Below, one piece after another: positions 55,791-64,000 of a DNA stretch of 64,000 bases. Source of the stretch: Rhododendron vialii (taxonomy: Eukaryota > Streptophyta > Magnoliopsida > Ericales > Ericaceae); NCBI RefSeq assembly GCF_030253575.1, contig NC_080568.1, positions 35,335,501-35,399,500 on the forward strand, written 5' to 3'. The notes below the pieces were generated by a model that saw only the letters and a list, made by a program, of their open reading frames with translations, had not been told where the DNA came from and did not search any database. Each line of letters opens with the position of its first letter. The stretch's first letter is position 1. The position numbers and the translations under genes are program-made.

Positions 55791-56569
55791 ACACAAATGC
55801 ACAGTTAACAAGTCTGGTAGCTCCACACCGTGGAGTAGTAGAATAATCGATTGCTGAAAGCTCTGAGGATCAACGTGGTGCTGTATTATTCCGAAATTAT
55901 AGACAACATGACAACAAAACATGAAAGCGTCCTGTAAATATGAGTCCTTCATTTTTCTTTCATGGACTATTTTATATTTTGTTGTCATGAACCATATCAA
56001 GCCTCATATTACTCAGTCCATTAATTCCTTTGTTTGGGACCACTCTCACTTGGTAGTGACATAGCCAACCTCTTGACCTTCATCTGGAATGAGCAACACC
56101 AGATCCAACGACGCCAATAAACCATAATAGAGTAATTGATTTCAGACAGGCTAATTGGAAAAACTAGTACTATAGTAATTAATTTCATAATAAATCATCC
56201 ACAAATGAACTCAGAAAGAAAGCTAAAGGACAAATTTAAGAGTGAGATGTCACGTTGCAATTTGAGCTCAACTGTGCCACAATTTCCACGAAGTCATTGG
56301 CAAAGGGAATTTATAATGCCACTTCCAAAGGGGAGTGCAATTATCAATATAGGGAGTGGTATTATCATTCCTTATATGGAATTGATTTAGCCACTCCTTA
56401 GGAAGTGGTATTATAAATTTGGAGAGTGACATTATCAATGCCCTTGACAAATGGAGATGACAATATACAAGCAATGGCATATTAACAAATGTCCTTCTTA
56501 AAGTGCGTTATTGTAAATTTATAAGTATGATATTTTGATATTTCTAATTTTTCGTAATTTTTTTTTTAA

Positions 56570-56860
56570 TTTTTCATCATAAGTTTTGGGGTTTATCTTT
56601 CGTCTTGACAAGATGAATCGATTTTTTGGGGTTTATTGTTCGTCTCGACAAAACAAATCGAAAAAATATAAGACATGAATCGATGTTGAAAAAATTCAAA
56701 TAAGATGGCACTTTAGACAAATAAAACAATTGTTTGATACTCTTTAGTGAACTTTTTTTCCTTTCCATCATAATTTTGCACTTTTTAGATTCTTCTCGTT
56801 GAGACGGATGATTAATTCAAAAAATATAACACAAATCTGACAAAAAAAAAAAGCACAGAA
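56570..56860. mobile_element. Foldback-family repeat, TTCGTCTCGAC core
   Basis: Two forward cores are visible, CTTTCGTCTTGACAAGATGA near 56597 and TTGTTCGTCTCGACAAAACA near 56637. An inverted core, CTTCTCGTTGAGACGGATGA, is near 56792. This arrangement suggests a foldback element or nested copies. Confidence 0.5.
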
Positions 56861-57159
56861 AACGTGGAAGAAAAAAGGAAATTTACAAGAATAGATAAAT
56901 ACAGACCAGACAGCACAGTGAAAAGTTATTTTTGAAATGAACTAAAACAGTATTTCCCATGATAGATGGATAATCATCTCTTGATTAGTTGATTTAATCA
57001 ATTACTCCTCTGCACTAGTTGACATGATTCTTACATAGTACAGTACTCCACTATAAATCCAATCAAACGAGCTCCCATGAAAACCAAACTTCATAATGCC
57101 AAAAAAACAGAGTGTGGAGCAATCCACCCTAGGCTGCAACGTCACATGATGCATGTACT

Positions 57160-57309
57160 CTATAACGGTGGAGTCCGCACCCAATCACACACTCACACTC
57201 ATAATAAGAGAGGAGCCCGCACACATTACACACCTAGTGTGTGTGGACCCCACTTTTATTGTGAGTGAAAATGTGTAAATAAGTATGTGAATGGATATGG
57301 TGTTAGAAT
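57160..57309. mobile_element. Palindromic MITE, copy 2 of a two-copy family
   Basis: Read on the minus strand this matches the copy at 12866-13021: AATAATTCTAACACCATATC at the end, GTGGGGTCCACACACACTAG at the centre, and ATTGGGTGCGGACTCCACC at the other end. The arms are CACACTCACACTCATAATAA and TTATTGTGAGTGAAAATGTG. It is inverted relative to copy 1. Confidence 0.7.
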
Positions 57310-57429
57310 TATTGATAAGGCATCTATGATGCATAAACCGCAGTTTGCATGGCAGTCGCTAGCTAATTGGCTGCTATTCAGTTCAGTACTGCAAAAATGC
57401 ACATATTAATTGAGGGAAATTAATTGGCT

Positions 57430-57785
57430 TTTTAAGTTTTTTCTTATTTTGTTTGTGTTTGAATTTTTTTTCTAAATTTTTAGTGTTGTGTCAATTTTTT
57501 CTTTGACTTTTTGATTCAAGACGTTGAGACGAATCTCATTGAGACGAACCAGAAAAGTTAAAAAAAATTACTTTTATCCAAATGTGTTTTGAATAAGGAT
57601 CACTTTTAAGTTCAAAAAGTCAAAAAATCGATTTTTTGAGTTTAAAAGTGATCATTGATCAAAATATTTAGGTAAAAGTAATTTTTTTTTACTTTCCCGA
57701 GAAGTCAAAAAAATTGGCGCAAAACGAACAAGTAAAAAAAAATTTAAATAAAAATAAAATGTTAACTTTTAAAAAAAGTTAAGCG
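57430..57785. mobile_element. Foldback-family repeat, inverted arms
   Basis: The left arm has TTTTTCTTTGACTTTTTGAT and the right arm has AAGTCAAAAAAATTGGCGCA. Between them are GACGTTGAGACGAATCTCAT and TGAGACGAACCAG, the complement of the TTCGTCTCGAC core. The inner parts AAAGTGATCATTGATC and GATCACTTTTAAG also pair. About 350 bp. Confidence 0.55.
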
Positions 57786-58701
57786 AACCAGGTGCTACAG
57801 AGAAATCTGTCCACATTCAACTATGAAGCCGATAAATGAAAACAAAACCACGTCTTCAACTTTTCTCTGGCAGAAATATAGTAATAGTAGTAACGATGCC
57901 TGGCCACGAATATTTACAAAATATATGTACACCAAACCTACAACAAAATGCATTAATCACATCCATTTTTTCCCTACCAAGCCTAGATAGAAATCACCCA
58001 AAATTTTAATTCCAGTCTAGCAAGAATTAATGCCGGGACAGGTTGCTAGAATGACCAAATTTTGGCGGCAGGAGGAGAATACACCAATTTTGTTCACCTG
58101 AAAAGGCTTTGCTCGCCTGCATTCTTAGCATGTCTCCTTCCATAAAAGGAACAATCGAACAAGATAACTAAAAATGCACTTCTCCAAATCTGAATACCAG
58201 ATTTTCCAAGTAAAACCAAACCTTTACTACAGCTACAAACTTGGTCTTGCTATTTGCTAAAAATGTGAAATCCTACAACTAGAACCATGATGATGGATTA
58301 GAGTTTCATACATTGACATTACGAGGCCAATCCAATCCACCACCGAGTACGGTAGCTTGAGATTTACCACTTTTAGATTTTCAACAAATCAGACATGCAA
58401 GGAAAATTAGGCAAAACTTGAAAAGAAATCACTACCCAGAAATCAAATACGTGATTTTGTTGCTGCGAAAAGGGGGAGAAAAATGATGGCACCAAAAGGT
58501 TGGTGTCAATCTTGAAAGACTGGATTTTTCCTTTTCTTGTACACATAATCACATTATACATGGTTGATTTGATAGAAACCTCAATTGCTCCAAGTAAAAG
58601 ACCGCCCCATTTCCCCCGATTATCATCAGATAAAAATTACACAACATGAAAGAGAAACCCCATCCCCCCCCCCCCCCCAAATAAAAAAAAGAAAGAAAAA
58701 A

Positions 58702-59691
58702 TCAAGAAGAAGAGAAAAGTGGAGGTGGAGGGAGTAGCTGGTGAGCTTGAGGCGGAACCTGATTGACGGTCATGTTCTGCGTAACGAAGTGGTGGCGCAA
58801 CAACTGGGCGGCGGTCCATCTCTTGGCCGGATCCCTCTGCAAACAACACCCGATGAAGTCCCTCAGCTCCCTCGACGCCGTGGGCGGTACTTCGGGCGGC
58901 TGCGACATGCAAATTGCGTACATGAGACTCGCCCAATCACCTTGACTTCCCACCGCAAAAGGAAACCGTCCCAAATAGAACTCCAAGATGCTCACCCCAA
59001 AGCTCCATATATCTCCCGCGTACCCATCGTACTGGCCTTGATTGATATCGGTGTCGATTCGCTCCGGACTCATGTACGCAATAGTCCCAACAGAAGAGTT
59101 ACAAGGATCCATTGTCTGTGCCAATATCCTTGATACCCCGAAATCGGCTATTTTGACCTGTTTTCTGGAATTGATTAGGAGGTTTGAGGGTTTGATGTCC
59201 CTGTGGACGATTTTACGGCGGTGGAGGTAGTGCAGGCCGGAAAGGATCTGACGGGAGAGATCGGCGAGGGAAGGCTCTTGGTGGATGTGGGTTCTTTCGA
59301 GGGACCCACCGTCCATGTACTCGAGAAGGACCCGGATCTCGCCGGCGTGATCGAACATGTCGTGGCATTTGACAACGTTGGGGTGGTCCACGTCGCGGAG
59401 AATCTCGATTTCGCGGCAGATCTGGTTTCGGACGGTGTCCTCGAGGTTTCCGTTGATGACTTTGAGGGCGTAGAGCTTTCCGGTTGGGCGGTGGATGACT
59501 TTGTAGACAGTGCCGCCGCTGCCGCTGCCGATTCGGTTGAGTCTTTCCAGAGATGATGAGGGCGCCGAGGTAGGAGGGAGAGGGAGAGGCACCGCTAAAG
59601 AAGGGACCCGTTGTGGCATAGGTAAGGTTAGGTCGGGCTTACGCCGGCGGTGGGGACTGTCGGTGGGGACTGGTGGCTGATTGCCCCTCAT
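58702..59691 (-). CDS. MKK5: MAP kinase kinase, MKK4/MKK5 type (group C)
   Basis: An intronless 329-residue protein kinase. The start is the ATG at 59691 ([11 protein letters not shown]). The frame stays open for 59 more codons upstream but begins at TTG, not ATG, and has no family similarity. The N-terminus holds a MAPK docking motif ([13 protein letters not shown], 15-27) followed by the LAVPLPLPP stretch typical of MKK4/5. Kinase features: Gly loop GSGSGGTV (55-62), ATP-binding Lys in YALKV (77), HRDIKPSN with catalytic Asp165, DFG (183-185), and the plant activation-loop signature S/T-x5-S/T at Thr193 and Ser199 (TMDPCNS). [10 protein letters not shown] and [16 protein letters not shown] follow. 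In Arabidopsis MKK4/5 phosphorylate MPK3/MPK6 in immunity, stomatal patterning and abscission. The C-terminal PPPPLFSSS tail matches the family. MKK4 and MKK5 are not distinguishable here. Confidence 0.96.
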   Translation of the reverse strand: MRGNQPPVPTDSPHRRRKPDLTLPMPQRVPSLAVPLPLPPTSAPSSSLERLNRIGSGSGGTVYKVIHRPTGKLYALKVINGNLEDTVRNQICREIEILRDVDHPNVVKCHDMFDHAGEIRVLLEYMDGGSLERTHIHQEPSLADLSRQILSGLHYLHRRKIVHRDIKPSNLLINSRKQVKIADFGVSRILAQTMDPCNSSVGTIAYMSPERIDTDINQGQYDGYAGDIWSFGVSILEFYLGRFPFAVGSQGDWASLMYAICMSQPPEVPPTASRELRDFIGCCLQRDPAKRWTAAQLLRHHFVTQNMTVNQVPPQAHQLLPPPPLFSSS

Positions 59692-60173
59692 GGCTCGGTG
59701 CTTCCCTTGACCTGATTGCCCCTTTCTTTTTCTTCTTTTATTGTGAATTAGTACAGTATTTAACCAATAAGGCAATTGGCAGCTGCTTGCATGTTTGGAT
59801 GATTTCGTGACTAACAACGTTTGCTGGTGATTGATGATGATGATGATCTCTTCAATCGGAATAAGCAATCCAATCCAATCGGTGGAAGCCGAAGCAGTCT
59901 TCTGAATTCTCTTGTTTGGGGTTCCCGTTAGAGGGAAGGGAGAGAGACAAAATTATAGAGACAAGGTTAAAGTGGTGGAGAAAGGACGAAAAAAGGAAGG
60001 TGGTGGTGTGGAGAGAGAGAGAGATTCAAAGAGGAGAGGGATGGGGGATTATTGGAGCATCAGATTTTGAGGATGTTTCCCGGAGATAGAGGTGGGCGAA
60101 GCGAAGCTCCCGTCCAGTCCTCTATTGTCCACCCCCGTTTACTTTGGAGCTTGTAAATACTAACAATTAAGCT
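59692..60173. other. Leader and promoter of the MKK4/5-type gene
   Basis: Upstream of the minus-strand start lie GA/CT tracts (for example around 60011-60023) typical of plant 5' leaders. No further gene found. Confidence 0.5.
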
Positions 60174-61116
60174 CGTAATAAAGGGTTAATTACTTGTTGC
60201 CCCCTTTATCTATACATATTTTTCACTTTACCCCATTCTACTATAGAACGCTATAACCTACCCCCTTTATCTTCTATTCTTAACACATAAGGCCTGCCGT
60301 TAGTTTTTTTTTTTTTTGATCCGCTCCTGCCGTTAGTCTGGGATCCAAAAAATCATCAAAGGGGCATGTGCATGTTACATGATCTGTAAAAAATAAAAAA
60401 AATTAAATGTTTTAATTTTCAATCTGTTTGAATCGGTGCTAAAATCTTATGCCTCTGATTATTTTATCCTAAAGAATCATAATTAATTTTTGGCTCTAGG
60501 GCTCTTGTTAGTTAGTATACTCCATATCATAATATTTGTACCGGTTCAAACAGATTAAAAATTGGAGCACTTAATTTTTTAACCATATTTTTTAATATAC
60601 TCTGTATAAAGTACTTATGAAAAATTAAGTACTCGAATTTTCAATCCGTTTGAACCAGTACAAAAATCTTATTTCCATGATCATTTTATTCTAAAGAGTC
60701 ATAGTTAATTTTTGACTTTAGAGCTCTCGTTAATTAGTCTTAAAAAAGTAGTAGAACCAAATATCTTTTAGGACTAACCTAACGAGAGCCCTAGAGCCAA
60801 AAATTAATTATGATCCTTTGGAATAAAATGATTAGAGAAATAAGATCTTCACACCGATTCAAACGGATTGAAAATTAGAGCACTTAATTTTTTTTCTTTT
60901 TACAGATCATGTGACATGCACATGCTCCTTTGACTATTTTTTGGATTCCAGACTAACGGCAGGAGCGGATTAAAAAAAAAAAAGACTAACGGCAGGCCTT
61001 ATGTGTTAGGAATTGGAAGATAAAGGGGGTAGGTTGTAGCATTCTATAGTTTGAGGGGGTAAAGTGAAAAATATGTATAAATAAAGGGGGCAACAAGTAA
61101 TTAACTCCGTAATAAA
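60174..61116. mobile_element. 925-bp palindromic Mutator-like MITE with 9-bp duplication
   Basis: The 9-bp sequence CGTAATAAA flanks the element (60174-60182 and 61108-61116). The element (60183-61107) begins GGGTTAATTACTTGTTGCCC and ends GGGCAACAAGTAATTAACTC, so the terminal inverted repeats start almost at once. The arms stay complementary over hundreds of bases: CCCCCTTTATCT against AGATAAAGGGGG, AACACATAAGGCCTGCCGTT against AACGGCAGGCCTTATGTGTT, and GCATGTGCATGTTACATGAT against ATCATGTGACATGCACATGC. Inner blocks (TTTTCAATCCGTTTGAACC, AGAGCTCTCGTTA) repeat several times in both orientations, giving a nested foldback. A 9-bp duplication, G at the tips and very long inverted repeats fit a non-autonomous Mutator-like element. 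No transposase frame. Confidence 0.88.
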
Positions 61117-61382
61117 TGTAATTCTCCATTTTATACCGCTCATCACTACAATTTTTACGTGAAAATTAACTTATTAATACAACGTCAAATAATTTTGGTT
61201 AGATGATCTTGATTATTGATTCAATTCTCACAAATATATATTACCTCCCCAGCTCAAAAGATGGGTTACTATTAGAATTAGATTTCATTTCCAAACTTAT
61301 TAGTCCCGCTCCCCTAAAAATTTGAAACTCCTATAATAGGAATATCTATTAGTATAAGAAGCTAAAATTTTCTTTTAAAATA

Positions 61383-61557
61383 CTCCCTCTATACCAATTT
61401 GTTTGTCTGATTTTGGGTTTTCAACTTATTAAGGAAACCCAATTTAATTCATTGATTTGAAAATTTTCATAATTTGAGCCATTGATTTTAAAATTCGATA
61501 GTCAATTTGGGATATGTATAAGTCAAAAAAAGGACAAGCAAATCGGGATGGAGGAAG
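61383..61557. mobile_element. Stowaway-like MITE (175 bp)
   Basis: Starts CTCCCTCTATACCAATTTGT and ends CAAATCGGGATGGAGGAAG. TA occurs on both sides (61381-61382 and 61558-61559). It lies 3' of the Mutator-like element. Confidence 0.82.
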
Positions 61558-61559
61558 TA

Positions 61560-62010
61560 CTATTTTTCACGTGACTTCAATAATCTTTTTGAGATCTTCC
61601 CCAATCCCATCCTTTTTGTGATCCATGTTTCGTAAGGAGTGACGAGGGTGATGGAGCTAATCTTTAATGACATCAACAAGTAATTGGATGTGTTATTTGT
61701 GTGCAATAAGTTTTTTTAAATTAGTATTAGATGTACACGATGAGTTAGATCATTGATAGGAGTACTATTTAGGATATTTATTGCATTTTTACAAAAAACA
61801 AAACAAAAAACAAAAAAACAGCAGGGTTATTAATTACCAAACAATTGGAGAGGGAGGCTCAGTAACAAACAAGAAAGTCATATACCGAAGTAAAAAAAAA
61901 ATGTCATCAACCCCAACTGACCCGGTTGTCAACCCGCGTTCCCAAATTAGTTGAAGGAAATGTCTCCTGTCTTTTGAGTCCATCATCAGGCGGGTCATCC
62001 CGCCCCCTCA
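61560..62010. other. Intergenic, nothing recognised
   Basis: AT-rich sequence with an A-rich tract (ACAAAAAACAAAACAAAAAA near 61791). No gene or clean repeat was seen. Confidence 0.4.
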
Positions 62011-62020
62011 CACAATCAAT

Positions 62021-62023
62021 CTC

Positions 62024-62068
<45 letters not shown>
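62021..62068. repeat. (CT)n microsatellite
   Basis: A run of CT units with one TCTGTCTC interruption near 62030, running into the 66-bp tandem duplication. Confidence 0.9.
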
Positions 62069-62071
<3 letters not shown>

Positions 62072-62190
62072 GGAGTCCAAACTTGGGTCTATCCCAAGAT
62101 TAGATAATCTTCGTGGCACCTTCGCTCTCTCTCTGTTGGAGTCCAAACTTGGGTCTATCCCAAGATTAGATAATCTTCGTGGCACCTTCG
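62059..62190. repeat. Exact 66-bp tandem duplication
   Basis: The unit containing GTTGGAGTCCAAACTTGGGT and TAATCTTCGTGGCACCTTCG occurs at 62059-62124 and 62125-62190. Each copy begins with a short CTCTCTCT tract, so slippage or unequal exchange at the CT microsatellite is a likely origin. Open frames crossing it encode the same 22 residues twice but look like no known protein. Confidence 0.92.
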
Positions 62191-63290
62191 TTTCACAAAC
62201 CAAAAGGCTCCGGTCAAGAATGGGTAACCCCCGCCTGGCAGCTAGCAAGCCAACTAGCCATATCATATTTGGATACTCCACATTCTAGAGCATGCGCGAA
62301 TTATTCATTACTCACTATACTTGCTTCACACTTGGATAAATGGATTATAAGTATATGTTTATTGTTAACCCACATGATAATAATTTATTATTCTATATAT
62401 GCAATTCTATTCTAACTCTTAGAAATTCAAATTGATCTACCTCCTACGACCAAGGAAAAATTTAAATTTGGTTTCACTCCTTTTATTTATCGATTGTCGT
62501 CTGCCTTCTGTAATGGAGACTTATTTTCATCAGAATATATTGTATTTTCATACTACTAGTTAGTTTACTTTCTTGTTTTTAAATTTAGTTTATTTGATCA
62601 CACTCCACCCTCTGTTTCATAATGTATATGTGTGTGTGTCGATGATCATGTGTAATTCTACCTTTCTTTAATACTATTGACCATGCGAGGTTAATTGTCC
62701 CTCGTGAAAAATCGTGGAAGTGATTGTAAGAGTGACATGTACCTGCTTTTGGATGCTAATTGAAGATTCGCGACTACTTGCCTCCCTAGTTTTTAATTAC
62801 TTCCCACTTTTGTGCATCTATACTCATATAGGGTTAAGCCAAAACTATGGGTGTGAGATTGAGCGTTGTACCTCTATTATTTTCACTGACGTGCTAAAAT
62901 AGTGTTGTCTCCGTGGAGCGGATATTTTGGCCAAACCACGCTAAACTTTGGTGTATGTAGTGTATGTGTGATCCCCGATCCCCAACAAATACAAAATGCA
63001 ATTTCTCCCTGTAATTAAACTTCTAACAATTTTCCTCATCCATTGGTGTGAAACTATCATATGAAAATTTTCATCTTAAATTCACTATCATCATATAGTA
63101 AAAGATTGTTATGGAAAATCGCATTTCTTGAACTCCATCCCCCGAGATCGGCTCTAGATAAACGAATCAGCTACTATATTCAACCTTAATTAGTGTTAAC
63201 AATACTTGAGTTGGCAATCTCTCTGTCTATATAGTGAAGAAAGCAGTACTGGAGCCAAAGCAAATAGCTAGCCCAACTTGCTCTTACAGA
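62191..63290. other. Intergenic, nothing recognised
   Basis: AT-rich DNA without recognisable genes. Short frames have no family features. Confidence 0.4.
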
Positions 63291-63293
63291 AAA

Positions 63294-63570
63294 TGGAGAT
63301 AGAAGTGGATGCTTTGGTTATAATGCAAACAAAAACTCTTGATCATCACCCTCTTAGCAATATTATCTATGGTTGCAAGTTACTAAATGACATATTTGAA
63401 AGCTTGACCATCAAGCATATGCTGACCCTGACCGCAAGGCAAACTAATTTGCAGATGGTTTGACAAAAGATGCACCCATTCCTGCTGGGAACTTTGTTGT
63501 TTATCTTTTCATTCCTAGTCGTATTGTTAATTTGGTTGTTGTAGACTCTATCGGGGTTGTAAGTATTTAA
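63294..63570 (+). pseudogene. LINE-type RNase H-like domain remnant
   Basis: The first frame reads MEIEVDALVIMQTKTLDHHP then LSNIIYGCKLLNDIFESLTIKH. After a frame change it reads RKAN-stop-FADGLTKDAP, then IPAGNFVVYLFIPSRIVNLV and VVDSIGVVSI. This order matches the RNase H-like (RVT_3) C-terminal domain found in plant non-LTR retrotransposon ORF2 and related host proteins: E-x-D-A near the start, HPLSNIIYDC, REAN-xx-ADxLA, and a terminal LLxADxxGV phrase. A frameshift near 63430 and an in-frame TAA near 63447 break it. Confidence 0.65.
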
Positions 63571-64000
63571 TGTTTTTAATGCACCCAATGATTTAGTGAG
63601 TCATGATTTGCATCTTGTCAAAATCAGAGCTGTAATGTCCTGCCATTTTTTAAAAATAAACCCTAAAATACACTTTATTTCAAACACTTTTAGGTCCCTA
63701 TTTTCTCCATCAATAAATTACATCACCAAAATAAACTTAAGTCGCCTTCTAAATAATCCTCTAGATGTTCCAAAATTATCAATTATTCCAAGACCTCTCC
63801 AAATTAATCCTTATATGCTCTTATTCAATTTCTACTAATCCAACTCCATACCTGAAAAGGAAATTATCCGGAAAGTATACGATACAACAGACTAACAAAG
63901 CTCATGTTCAAGTGGAATCAATAAGCGATAATCGACTACAAAGTCGAAGCAACAATCACAAAGAACCTCATACCATGTCCTCTTCAGTACATGACCAGTT
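63571..64000. other. Right edge, nothing recognised
   Basis: AT-rich sequence running to the window end. No gene, repeat or RNA recognised. Confidence 0.4.

Larger units (their letters stand above)
53200..58600. other. Gene-free intergenic region rich in foldback repeats
   Basis: No protein-coding gene recognised on either strand. The sequence is AT-rich. Repeats of the TTCGTCTCGAC family and one palindromic MITE are listed separately. An imperfect inverted repeat around 56310-56430 (CCACTTCCAAAGGGGAGTG versus CACTCCTTAGGAAGTGG) suggests another MITE without clean ends. Confidence 0.5.

Noticed and set aside
58741..59133. A 130-codon plus-strand frame
   Set aside because: Antisense shadow of the MKK4/5-type gene.
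59203..59556. A 117-codon plus-strand frame
   Set aside because: Antisense shadow of the kinase domain; no independent features.
59692..59868. A 59-codon N-terminal extension of the MKK4/5-type kinase
   Set aside because: It starts with TTG, has no family similarity, and the ATG at 59691 gives the known N-terminus (docking motif soon after Met).
61907..62288. Overlapping frames with a repeated 22-residue unit
   Set aside because: Produced by the 66-bp tandem duplication and CT repeat; present on both strands; no homology recognised.

Overview
This is a stretch of a plant nuclear genome, most likely from a woody eudicot. The evidence is intron-rich genes with canonical GT-AG splicing, plant-only families (phytoene desaturase, ATL RING-H2, DVL/RTFL peptide, P3A proton pump), AT-rich intergenic DNA and many small plant-type foldback transposons. 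A placement in asterids or Ericales is only an impression. Exon boundaries were worked out by hand from splice signals, reading-frame phase and known protein families. For the three long genes (proton pump, phytoene desaturase, cation/proton exchanger) every exon phase adds up to an uninterrupted protein.

Layout, left to right: (1) 408-1304 (-), an intronless ATL-type RING-H2 E3 ligase. (2) 3-6 kb, gene-poor, with three palindromic foldback elements and an (AT)n tract. (3) 8023-11224 (+), a three-exon O-fucosyltransferase-family gene. (4) 13289-16971 (+), a broken duplicate of the 26S proteasome ATPase gene RPT1, with introns kept but carrying a stop, two frameshifts and a four-residue deletion. 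(5) 18152-27223 (-), a 21-exon P-type H+-ATPase of the AHA10/PH5 type, 950 residues, intact, with one GC-AG intron. (6) 27.3-33.5 kb, intergenic, with a hAT-type MITE flanked by a perfect 8-bp duplication and a decayed LINE RNase H segment. (7) 33944-40820 (+), a 14-exon phytoene desaturase, 580 residues. (8) 42647-42826 (+), a 59-residue DVL/ROTUNDIFOLIA-like peptide gene with a TATA box. (9) 45992-51078 (-), an 11-exon vacuolar cation/H+ exchanger of the CAX2/CAX5 type. (10) 51-58 kb, intergenic with several MITEs. (11) 58702-59691 (-), an intronless MAP kinase kinase of the MKK4/MKK5 type. (12) 60-64 kb, a 925-bp palindromic Mutator-like element with a 9-bp target duplication, a Stowaway element, a 66-bp tandem duplication and a LINE RNase H remnant.

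The genes are independent plant transcription units, not an operon. One functional link is possible: if the AHA10/PH5-type pump acts at the tonoplast, as its clade does in petunia, it would build the vacuolar pH gradient that a CAX exchanger spends. That is inference from families, not from the sequence. No bacterial-type system, CRISPR array or convincing tRNA/rRNA gene was seen. The most notable content is the density and variety of small inverted-repeat elements and the well-preserved RPT1 pseudogene.
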